NCBI GenBank assembly: GCA_020024235.1
Contig: JAHHUA010000063.1
Coordinates: 1-9,108 of the forward strand
Direction: 5' to 3'
DNA: 9,108 bases
DNA from: Oscillospiraceae bacterium
GTDB lineage: Bacteria; Bacillota; Clostridia; Oscillospirales; Ruminococcaceae
Part shown: piece by piece, positions 1-5,729 of the stretch
Layout: each line of letters opens with the position of its first letter
Numbering within the stretch: the first letter of the stretch is position 1
Translations under genes and position numbers: made by a program
Notes under the pieces: generated by a model
Databases searched by the model: none
What the model was told of the DNA's origin: nothing
Seen by the model: the letters and a program-made list of their open reading frames with translations, nothing else

Positions 1-57
1 ATGTATTATTATATCAAAATAAATGGAAAATTTCATCCGTTTTTTAAAATATTAAAA

Positions 58-80
58 AAACCACGGATTAACCGTGGTTT
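58..80 (-). terminator. Rho-independent terminator of the DUF969-DUF979 operon
   Basis: A perfect 9-bp inverted repeat (AAACCACGG / CCGTGGTTT) with a 5-nt loop lies about 70 nt downstream of the DUF979 stop. Read on the minus strand it is followed by a run of seven T. On the plus strand the following bases (CGATTTATAC) are not a T-tract, so the orientation fits the minus-strand operon. Nothing else recognisable is in 1-150. Confidence 0.88.
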
Positions 81-150
81 CGATTTATACAAAATAAAAT
101 TATGGGTATATAATTTAGTTTAAATTTAAAAACTGTAACCGGCTGTGTTG

Positions 151-1080
151 TTAAAATGCCCAAAAATACATTAAAACAATATGGAAAACAAGCATTATAA
201 GAGCAAAAGGAGCTTGAGTTTTTATAATGGAATATTTATCCTGTGTTTCCAAAAGGGCTGCCGGCATAATGTTGAAATTTGCTGCCATAGGTGTTACCAA
301 AGTTCCGCAAAAGCCTGCTGTCATACCCAAAGCACCAACTATAACCGGACTTGCACCGTTATTTATAAGAAAAGGTATGCCGATACCCACAGTCATAACT
401 GAGAAAGCAGCAAAGGCATTTCCCATTATTGCAGTAAAAAGTGCCATACCTATGCAATAAACAGCCACAGCTATAAGTCTGTTTCCGTCAGGAATGATAC
501 CGCTTACCAGGCTTGCAACCACTTCTCCGACGCCACAAGCTGTAAAAAGAGCACCCAAAGCACCCAAAGTTTGCGGCAGAAGGCAGGTGGGACCCATAGT
601 GTCAATCATTCTGGCAGATTCGGTTACAGCATATTTTAAAGGTGCTTTTGTAATGAGGAATACAGCGATAAATCCAAAAATTGCAGAAACACCTATAGCG
701 TTATTTGAAGAAACAATTTTAGTTGCTGCTGCTAAAACCGCAGTCAATGCCAATGTTACAGAGGGAATAAAAATTAAATTTCCGATTCTGTCAGCATTTG
801 CACGGGTTTCTTCGGAGGAGATAGGAGTGCCTTTTGATTTTTCCAAACCGTTAAATGATGTTATAACAGCACAGGCTATGATTAAAATTCCCGATAAAAT
901 ATCTGGAATATAGGGACCAAAAATAAATAAAACCGATATAATAAGCCAAAATGCACCGCTTGTATAACGCTTTTTGCAGTTTTTATCCTTTAAAACCCGG
1001 GCAGCGGTAGAGGTGAAAACCAGTCCGATTATTATAAAAAATATTTCGGATAAAATAGGGTTATATACTTTAGGATCCAT
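151..1080 (-). CDS. DUF979 family membrane protein (putative 5-oxoproline transporter subunit)
   Basis: A 309-residue polytopic membrane protein, the usual length for DUF979. Hydrophobic stretches occur at about residues 8-27, 43-73, 100-120, 128-146, 170-194, 200-226, 228-262 and 288-308. The conserved-looking Gly/Pro-rich segment GFCGTLVTPMAANFN (256-270) is typical of the family. DUF979 proteins are almost always encoded directly after a DUF969 partner, as here, and databases annotate the pair as subunits of a 5-oxoproline (pyroglutamate) transporter, often beside pyrrolidone-carboxylate peptidase or 5-oxoprolinase genes. The ATG lies 5 nt after the DUF969 stop, and an AAAGGAG site (1091-1097) sits inside the last codons of that gene, so the two are probably translationally coupled. 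Family assignment is firm; the substrate is taken from family annotation and no pcp or pxp gene is visible here to support it. Confidence 0.9.
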   Translation of the reverse strand: MDPKVYNPILSEIFFIIIGLVFTSTAARVLKDKNCKKRYTSGAFWLIISVLFIFGPYIPDILSGILIIACAVITSFNGLEKSKGTPISSEETRANADRIGNLIFIPSVTLALTAVLAAATKIVSSNNAIGVSAIFGFIAVFLITKAPLKYAVTESARMIDTMGPTCLLPQTLGALGALFTACGVGEVVASLVSGIIPDGNRLIAVAVYCIGMALFTAIMGNAFAAFSVMTVGIGIPFLINNGASPVIVGALGMTAGFCGTLVTPMAANFNIMPAALLETQDKYSIIKTQAPFALIMLVFHIVLMYFWAF

Positions 1081-1085
1081 ATATT

Positions 1086-1784
1086 TTATTCTCCTTTGTT
1101 TGAAATTCCGTATTTTGATTTCAGCTTTAAATCAAAAAGCAAAAATGTAACTGTACCTAAAATAATTGCGGCAAAAAGCACAGGCCATGAGGCGGCTGAA
1201 ATTTCCAAAGCAGTGATGTTAAATCCCTGTTCCACCATTGTGGAAGCTATAAGCAAAGTTCCCGAACTGCCCATAAAACAGTTTTGTCCAAAAAAATTGC
1301 CGTAGTTTTCGCTTGCTGCGGAAATTGCTTTTACCTCATCAGTGGTTTTTTTGTCCACATCACCGTATTTGGAAAAAACCGCACCCTCTGCCATAGGTAA
1401 AATAAGTGGTCTTATAAACTGAACATGACCACCTAAACGGAGAGAAAAAGCCGCTGAAAATGTTCTTATGGTAAGCCACAGAGATATAAATTTTCCTACT
1501 GTAATATTTTTAAGTTTCATAATAAGATCTCTGGCTTTGTCTTTCAGTCCATAACGCTCACTTATACCTATTACTCCCACCGAAATAGCAAAAAGAGTGG
1601 AAGTTCGCTGATTTACAAAGGATTTCCCCAGTATTTCCAGTATGGATACAAAGGTTAAATCACTGCTGAAAGTGGTGATAAATCCTGTTAAAAGTCCTGC
1701 AGCTACCACAGTACCTATGGTATCCCATTTAAGGATAAAGCCTAGTACCACAAGGGCAATTCCCGATAATTTTAATAATTCCAT
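1086..1784 (-). CDS. DUF969 family membrane protein (putative 5-oxoproline transporter subunit)
   Basis: A 232-residue protein of normal DUF969 length. Hydrophobic segments lie at about 5-20, 22-40, 62-76, 98-114, 173-185 and 200-218. Two motifs I associate with the family are visible: RLGGHVQFIRPLI (116-128) and ENYGNFFGQN (159-168). It is the first gene of a two-gene operon with the DUF979 protein, the invariant partnership of this family, and both are presumed to act together in the cytoplasmic membrane. The start is supported by GGAGG (1791-1795) 6 nt upstream of the ATG. A possible minus-strand -10 (TATAAT, 1854-1859) overlaps the promoter of the divergent cobalamin RNA. There is no sign of truncation. 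Uptake of 5-oxoproline is inferred from the family name only. Confidence 0.9.
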   Translation of the reverse strand: MELLKLSGIALVVLGFILKWDTIGTVVAAGLLTGFITTFSSDLTFVSILEILGKSFVNQRTSTLFAISVGVIGISERYGLKDKARDLIMKLKNITVGKFISLWLTIRTFSAAFSLRLGGHVQFIRPLILPMAEGAVFSKYGDVDKKTTDEVKAISAASENYGNFFGQNCFMGSSGTLLIASTMVEQGFNITALEISAASWPVLFAAIILGTVTFLLFDLKLKSKYGISNKGE

Positions 1785-1832
1785 AATATACCTCCGATAT
1801 TTTAAATTAAAATGTTTTTTTGTAAAAAAGCC

Positions 1833-1861
1833 TTGACTTTAATAAAAATTAGTATTATACT
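1833..1861 (+). promoter_or_regulatory. Sigma-A promoter of the cobalamin riboswitch RNA
   Basis: TTGACT (1833-1838), a 17-bp spacer and TATACT (1856-1861) form a near-consensus housekeeping promoter. The predicted start, 7 nt downstream, is A1868, which is exactly the first base of the aptamer's closing P1 helix. This coincidence makes both the promoter and the aptamer boundary more convincing. Confidence 0.85.
1854..1859 (-). promoter_or_regulatory. Possible -10 box of the DUF969 operon, overlapping the divergent promoter
   Basis: On the minus strand TATAAT occupies 1859-1854. At 17-bp spacing the -35 position reads CAATAT, which is poor. It is the best candidate I find for the DUF969-DUF979 promoter and would give a leader of about 60 nt. 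It shares its bases with the plus-strand -10, because AGTATTATACT (1851-1861) is nearly palindromic. Confidence 0.45.
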
Positions 1862-1867
1862 CATAAC

Positions 1868-2071
1868 AACAAGTGAATATTGCAATCAAAAGTTGCAGGA
1901 AGTCGGGTGAAAATCCCGCACAGGACCGCTGCTGTATTAATCGTTGTATTTTGATGTGATTAAATTCACAGTCACTGAAGTTAAAACTTTGGGAAGGCTC
2001 AAGATATGTTAAAGATTTAAGTCAGAATACATTTGCTTGTTATTTGAATAATCACTCTTCGGACTCAAGAG
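1868..2071 (+). ncRNA. Cobalamin riboswitch aptamer (orphan)
   Basis: The sequence shows the cobalamin (B12) aptamer signature in order. The closing helix P1 pairs 1868-1878 with 2031-2041 (11 bp including G-U pairs). The core GGTGAAAATCC is at 1906-1916, and the P5 hairpin ACAG/CTGT (1920-1935) has a loop containing GACCGCTG. A peripheral hairpin TTAATC/GATTAA spans 1937-1963. The conserved GGGAAGG is at 1991-1997, and the B12-box-like AAGTCAGAATAC at 2019-2030. A downstream hairpin CTCTT/AAGAG (2055-2071) with loop CGGACTC could be the L13 partner for kissing with the L5 loop through CCG:CGG. Such elements normally sit in the leader of B12 synthesis, transport or B12-dependent enzyme genes. 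Here no plus-strand gene follows, and the next gene, sigF, is on the opposite strand. Class assignment (adenosyl- versus other cobalamins) is not possible by eye. Confidence 0.92.
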
Positions 2072-2099
2072 CAGCATAATTATATAATTATGTTTTATT

Positions 2100-2137
2100 T
2101 GCTGTGCGTTTGTATGAGTGCACAGCATTTTTTATTT
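2100..2137 (+). terminator. Intrinsic terminator (expression platform) of the cobalamin RNA
   Basis: An 8-bp stem TGCTGTGC/GCACAGCA (2100-2107 with 2120-2127, 12-nt loop) is followed by TTTTTTATTT. An upstream AGCAGCA (2070-2076), joined to the L13 hairpin, could pair with the left arm TGCTGT. The palindrome CATAATTATATAATTATG (2075-2092) lies between them, so an alternative anti-terminator fold is possible. With the promoter at 1833 this defines a transcript of about 270 nt. Confidence 0.8.
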
Positions 2138-2165
2138 GCCATCCTTTCTTTTTAATCAATATCTT

Positions 2166-2213
2166 TATAAAGGCTGTTTATCAATTATGGTAGACAGCCT
2201 TTATAATTTTTAT
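2166..2213 (+). terminator. Second terminator, possibly shared with the convergent spoIIA operon
   Basis: A perfect 12-bp inverted repeat TATAAAGGCTGT/ACAGCCTTTATA (2166-2177, 2194-2205) with a 16-nt loop is followed on the plus strand by ATTTTTAT. On the minus strand, where it lies just after the sigF stop, the 3' flank AAGATATT has few T. It therefore looks better as a plus-strand terminator, but it is the only hairpin available to end the sigF transcript and is probably used in both directions. Confidence 0.7.
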
Positions 2214-2225
2214 ACAGGTATAAAA

Positions 2226-2900
2226 TTATTTCAGCAGTTCTTTTCTTAAATTAAGCAAGATTTTTTTTTCACGGCGGGAAACCTGCACCTGTGTCATTCC
2301 CAGAATTTCTGCGGTTTTAGTTTGAGTTAATCTTTGATAATAGCGCAGTGAAATAAGTTTTCGGTCCCTTTCATCCAAAATCTCCATAACCTGCATCAGG
2401 GAAAGCTTTCCGGAAATCTCCTCCTCGGGAGAGTCCACCGGAATATCTATTTGTCCGCCTCCGTCATCGTCATTTTCCGTTAGGGAAACGGGAGGTATGG
2501 ATACATTTAAAGCTTCCACTATGTTTTCGGCGGGAACTTCCATAATTTTTGCCAGTTCTTCTATGGAAGGTTCACGGTTTAGTTTTTTTTCCAGGTATTC
2601 ACGCTGTCGGGTAACTTTCATGGAAAGCTCTTTTAAGCTGCGGCTGACTTTTACACTTCCTCCATCACGAAAAAGCCTTCGTATTTCACCTAGAATTACA
2701 GGCACGGCATAGGTTGAAAACTGCACTCCTCTTTCGTTGTCAAAAGCATCGGTGGCTTTGATAAGCCCAATACAGCCCGCCTGAAAAAGATCGTCATATT
2801 CAATGCCTTTTCCTGTAAATTTATGGGCACAGGCGTGTACAAGTCCCACATTTTCGCTGATGATTTCATCTCTGCTCAGTTCTACACTATACATTCTCAT
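2226..2900 (-). CDS. sigF: RNA polymerase sporulation sigma factor SigF (SpoIIAC)
   Basis: A sigma-70 family protein of up to 224 residues that directs forespore-specific transcription early in sporulation. Region 2 is clear: DDLFQAGCIGL (about 36-46), then STYAVPVILGEIRRLFRD (about 62-79), followed by the SigF-typical block VKVSRSLKEL. Region 4 ends the protein with the helix-turn-helix TAEILGMTQVQVSRREKKI. It is the last gene of spoIIAA-spoIIAB-sigF, and its product is held inactive by SpoIIAB. Start choice: ATG at 2900 lies only 2 nt from the AAAGGA site (2903-2908), while the ATG at 2894 lies 8 nt from it, so the true start is more likely 2894 (222 residues, overlapping spoIIAB by 8 bp instead of 14). 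A cobalamin-riboswitch RNA is transcribed toward its 3' end. Confidence 0.96.
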   Translation of the reverse strand: MRMYSVELSRDEIISENVGLVHACAHKFTGKGIEYDDLFQAGCIGLIKATDAFDNERGVQFSTYAVPVILGEIRRLFRDGGSVKVSRSLKELSMKVTRQREYLEKKLNREPSIEELAKIMEVPAENIVEALNVSIPPVSLTENDDDGGGQIDIPVDSPEEEISGKLSLMQVMEILDERDRKLISLRYYQRLTQTKTAEILGMTQVQVSRREKKILLNLRKELLK

Positions 2901-3339
2901 TATCCTTTGAATTTATAATTTTTTCCATAGTGACAGTTGTGCCCTTATGGTATGTAGAATTTACTTTGATTTTATCCATCATGCTTTCCATTACCGCAAA
3001 ACCAAGTCCTGCTCTTTCTCCTGTGGTACAGGTGGTGAAAAGAGGTTCTTTGGCTTTTTGAACATCTTTAATTCCACAGCCTTTGTCTTTAATTTTTATA
3101 ATAATTTTGTTGTTTTCTTTTATTTCACCTTCAATGGTAATTTTACCGATTTGATTTTCATATCCATGTACTATGGAATTTGTCACAGCTTCGGAAACAG
3201 CGGTTTTTATATCGGAAATTTCCTCCACTGTAGGGTCTAAGGAGGAGATAAAGGCACTGACTGCGGTTCTGGCAAATGCTTCGTTAACTGAACGGCTTTC
3301 AAATTCCAGTTTCATTTTATTTATTGTTTTAAACTTCAT
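2887..3339 (-). CDS. spoIIAB: Anti-sigma F factor SpoIIAB (serine kinase)
   Basis: A 150-residue GHKL-fold protein that binds and inhibits sigma-F and phosphorylates SpoIIAA using ATP. The ATP-site motifs are complete: N-box EAVTN (50-54), G1 box DKGCGI (85-90), lid segment LFTT (100-103) and G2 box GLGF (111-114). SEAVTNSIVHGYEN closely resembles the Bacillus protein. The ATG at 3339 follows the spoIIAA stop by 1 nt and is preceded by AAGGGGG about 8 nt upstream, which overlaps the end of spoIIAA. A second Met at residue 9 has no better site. The reading frame ends inside the start of sigF, giving tight coupling of kinase and sigma factor. No key residue is missing. Confidence 0.96.
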   Translation of the reverse strand: MKFKTINKMKLEFESRSVNEAFARTAVSAFISSLDPTVEEISDIKTAVSEAVTNSIVHGYENQIGKITIEGEIKENNKIIIKIKDKGCGIKDVQKAKEPLFTTCTTGERAGLGFAVMESMMDKIKVNSTYHKGTTVTMEKIINSKDNENV

Positions 3340-3340
3340 A

Positions 3341-3658
3341 TTATTTTCCCCCTTTTTGGATTTTTACCAATTTTTCAAGACCGGCGATTTTCATAACTTT
3401 TTCGGTGGTTTTGTCAAGCCCTGTAAGGATAATGACACCACCTGTTTCCGCCATAAGTTTATATCTTCCCATAACTAAACCAATGCCGGAACTATCCATA
3501 AAAGTTACTGCGGAAAAATCCATGGTAAGTTCTTTAGGTGAGTTTTTTTCTATAACATCATCTATTTTTTCTCTCAAATATGAGGCAGAGTGATGATCTA
3601 TTTCACCGGATAAATAAGCGGTAATGCTTTCCGGGGCAATTTCAAGTTTAAGTGCCAT
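3341..3658 (-). CDS. spoIIAA: Anti-sigma F factor antagonist SpoIIAA
   Basis: A 105-residue STAS-domain protein. Its dephosphorylated form binds SpoIIAB and releases sigma-F in the forespore. The phosphoacceptor block FMDSSGIG is present; by alignment with Bacillus Ser58 the target is Ser56. The preceding GEIDHHSA (18-25) also matches SpoIIAA. It is first in the spoIIAA-spoIIAB-sigF operon. The start is fixed by homology of the N-terminus, but there is no Shine-Dalgarno sequence: the bases before the ATG are TTTTTTATTTTTAAAAA, the tail of a terminator-like hairpin (3664-3698). Translation efficiency and transcription into the gene may therefore be controlled in an unusual way. Slightly shorter than the Bacillus protein at the C-terminus. 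Confidence 0.95.
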   Translation of the reverse strand: MALKLEIAPESITAYLSGEIDHHSASYLREKIDDVIEKNSPKELTMDFSAVTFMDSSGIGLVMGRYKLMAETGGVIILTGLDKTTEKVMKIAGLEKLVKIQKGGK

Positions 3659-3663
3659 TTTTT

Positions 3664-3698
3664 AAAAATAAAAAAGCTTTATGCTAAAAGCATAAAGC
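3664..3698 (-). terminator. Terminator-like hairpin in the spoIIA leader
   Basis: A perfect 9-bp stem GCTTTATGC/GCATAAAGC (3676-3684, 3690-3698) with a 5-nt loop is followed on the minus strand by TTTTTTATTTTT, which ends six nucleotides before the spoIIAA ATG. The plus-strand flank (ATCAGTG) has no T-tract. No minus-strand gene lies upstream, so the hairpin belongs to the spoIIA leader itself and could act as an attenuator. Confidence 0.65.
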
Positions 3699-3725
3699 AT
3701 CAGTGATAAAAATTTTGCTGAAAGC

Positions 3726-3794
3726 TGTCGGGAATTTAAAAATAATTTGCGACAATATTAAAAACAAAAAAATATAACTCTGCAAATTCCGACT
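3726..3794. promoter_or_regulatory. Inverted repeat with Spo0A-box-like sites upstream of spoIIA
   Basis: GTCGGGAATTT (3727-3737) and AAATTCCGAC (3784-3793) form an inverted repeat with one bulge. An inner pair AATTTGC/GCAAATT (3744-3750, 3782-3788) offers an alternative pairing. Three sites resemble the Spo0A box TGTCGAA: TGTCGCA on the minus strand (3748-3754, 6 of 7), TGTCGGG on the plus strand (3726-3732, 5 of 7) and AGTCGGA on the minus strand (3788-3794, 5 of 7). spoIIA is a known Spo0A target in Bacillus. I found no convincing sigma-H promoter nearby. Confidence 0.4.
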
Positions 3795-3863
3795 TTATAC
3801 ACAATTATTAAATATATTCTTTGTATAATTTATATAATAAAAATTAAAGGCCTGATGTTACTC

Positions 3864-3892
3864 TTTACTTTTTACTATATTTATTGTATAAT
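3864..3892 (+). promoter_or_regulatory. Sigma-A promoter of the M3 peptidase gene
   Basis: TTTACT (3864-3869), a 17-bp spacer and TATAAT (3887-3892). The predicted start near 3899 gives a leader of about 90 nt. That leader contains a short hairpin AAGCAG/CTGCTT (3915-3935) running into T6, a weak attenuator-like element. Confidence 0.7.
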
Positions 3893-3990
3893 TAAACAGC
3901 CATGCAGTCATAATAAGCAGATTTAGCCACTGCTTTTTTATAACAAAAATCAAGTACTGCAAATTTAAAATAAAAAAGGAGACATTATCT

Positions 3991-5664
3991 ATGAAATTTT
4001 CAGAATTTCCTTATGTTCGTCCCGATATGGACGCAGCTTGTGCTTACATGGACAATCTTACAAAGAAGTTTTCTCAGGCAAAATCAGCCGAAGAGGAAAT
4101 TGCAATTATCATAGATTTTCGTGATAAAAGCATAGAAGTTGAAAATATGATGAGCATTTGCAGCATCAGAAATACTCAAAATACAAATGATGAATTTTAT
4201 AAAGCAGAACAGGAATTTTTTGATGAAAAATCTCCTACATACTGCAATTCCACAGTAAATTTCGGAAAAGAAATTTTAAAGAGCAAACATTTGGACGCAA
4301 TTAAAAAAGAATTCGGAGATATTTTTATTTCCAATTTGGAATTTTCATCTAAGGCAATGTCAGAGGAAATTATTCCTCTTATGGAAGAAGAAAACAAATT
4401 GGTTTCTGAATATCAGCTTTTCAATGCCAATGCAAAAGTTAAATTCCAAGGCAAAGAAATGACAATTTCCGCTGTTTCAAAATTTACAACCGATGATGAC
4501 AGAAATGTTAGAAAAGCTGCTATGCAGGCTCTTTCCGATTTTTATATCAGTGGTAAAGAATTTTTGGATACAACCTTTGATAAGCTTGTTAAAAACAGAA
4601 CAAAACAAGCTCGGATTATGGGTTACAAAACTTATACACCTCTCGGATATATCCGTATGAACAGAAACAGCTACAATGAAAAAGATGTAGAAGTTTTCCG
4701 CAAACAAATTGCAGATGTTATTGTACCTGTTATCGTAAAAGCTAAAAGTAATCAGGCTAAGAGATTGGGTCTTGATAAAATTACAATTTATGATAATAAC
4801 TACAGATTTGCTGACGGCAATCCAAAGGGCTGTGAAAGTGCCGAAGAAATGATGGAGCTTACAAGACAGGTGTTCACAGATATGTCCCCTCTCTTTAAGG
4901 AATACATAGATTTTATGTTGGAACATGAACTTTATGATGCTCCTGACAGACCCGGAAAACGCATTGGTGCTTACTGTGCCGGTGTGCCCACACATGAATG
5001 TCCTTTTGTATTTTTAAACTATAACGGAACAGAAGACGCTGTAAGAACTACTTTCCATGAATTTGGCCATGGTTTTGAAGGCTATATGAACAGAAAAGAT
5101 AAAAATGCTTATATGCTGAGCTACACAATGGATATTGCAGAAACTCACTCCATGTCTATGGAATTCCTTTCATGGAAGGGTATAGGCAGATTCTTCAATG
5201 AAACAGACCTTAAAAAATATAAAACTTCTCAGGTAGAAGATGCTTTGACATTCTTATCCTACGGTACAATGGTTGACCACTTCCAGCATATTATTTATGC
5301 TAACCCCGAGCTTACTCCTGATGAAAGAAATGCAGAATGGGCTAAACTTGAAAAGATTTATCGTCCATACCTTGATTTTGACGGAATTGAATTTTATGCA
5401 AAAGGTGCAATGTGGCAGCGTCAGCAACATATTTATTCTTCACCTTTCTACTACATTGACTATGTACTTGCTCAAACTGTTGCTCTCCAGTTCTGGCAGT
5501 TGGCTGAAAAGGATTATGACAATGCTCTCAATACCTATATTGAACACGTAAAGAGAGGCGGTTCTATGAAGTTTACTGATTTAATCAGAGCGGCAGGTCT
5601 TAAAGTGCCTTTTGATGATGGTTCACTTTCCGAATTGGCAGAAACTATTGAAAAAACATTGTAA
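3991..5664 (+). CDS. M3 family oligoendopeptidase (zinc metallopeptidase)
   Basis: A 557-residue cytoplasmic-type metallopeptidase with no signal peptide or membrane segment; the family cleaves short peptides. The zinc site is H356-E-F-G-H360, with E384 in IAETHS 28 residues after the first His as the likely third ligand, a spacing very close to that of thimet oligopeptidase. Downstream, the Tyr-rich SSPFYYIDYVLAQ segment matches the substrate-contacting region of M3 enzymes. Length and sequence style fit the M3 clade that is related to but distinct from lactococcal PepF, so I do not assign pepF. AAGGAG (3976-3981) is 9 nt before the ATG. The gene has its own promoter and a strong terminator and is transcribed divergently from spoIIA. 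No frame disruption or missing catalytic residue is visible. Confidence 0.95.
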   Translation: MKFSEFPYVRPDMDAACAYMDNLTKKFSQAKSAEEEIAIIIDFRDKSIEVENMMSICSIRNTQNTNDEFYKAEQEFFDEKSPTYCNSTVNFGKEILKSKHLDAIKKEFGDIFISNLEFSSKAMSEEIIPLMEEENKLVSEYQLFNANAKVKFQGKEMTISAVSKFTTDDDRNVRKAAMQALSDFYISGKEFLDTTFDKLVKNRTKQARIMGYKTYTPLGYIRMNRNSYNEKDVEVFRKQIADVIVPVIVKAKSNQAKRLGLDKITIYDNNYRFADGNPKGCESAEEMMELTRQVFTDMSPLFKEYIDFMLEHELYDAPDRPGKRIGAYCAGVPTHECPFVFLNYNGTEDAVRTTFHEFGHGFEGYMNRKDKNAYMLSYTMDIAETHSMSMEFLSWKGIGRFFNETDLKKYKTSQVEDALTFLSYGTMVDHFQHIIYANPELTPDERNAEWAKLEKIYRPYLDFDGIEFYAKGAMWQRQQHIYSSPFYYIDYVLAQTVALQFWQLAEKDYDNALNTYIEHVKRGGSMKFTDLIRAAGLKVPFDDGSLSELAETIEKTL

Positions 5665-5679
5665 TAAGTAAAAAAACAC

Positions 5680-5713
5680 AAAAACGCCTGCCTATTATAT
5701 ACAGGCGTTTTTT
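5680..5713 (+). terminator. Terminator after the M3 peptidase gene
   Basis: ACGCCTG/CAGGCGT (stem extended by A-T pairs on both sides) with an 11-nt loop, followed by six T (5708-5713). It ends only 16 nt before the next ATG, with just the ribosome binding site in between. Confidence 0.85.
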
Positions 5714-5729
5714 AAAGGAAAGTAAATTT

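Noticed and set aside
1..123. A 40-codon plus-strand frame starting at base 1
   Set aside because: It passes through the operon terminator at 58-80, is Lys/Tyr/Ile-rich as expected from AT-rich spacer, and nothing upstream can be seen.
494..913. Plus-strand open frames across the DUF979 and DUF969 genes
   Set aside because: They are complements of membrane-protein codons with no ribosome binding site.
2090..2155. A 21-codon plus-strand ORF (begins MFYLLCVCMSAQ) after the cobalamin aptamer
   Set aside because: It has no ribosome binding site and runs straight through the terminator hairpin; it is the by-product of the stem sequence.
4477..4995. A 172-codon minus-strand open frame
   Set aside because: It is antisense to the M3 peptidase catalytic gene, with Cys/Ile/Phe-rich shadow composition and no start signals.
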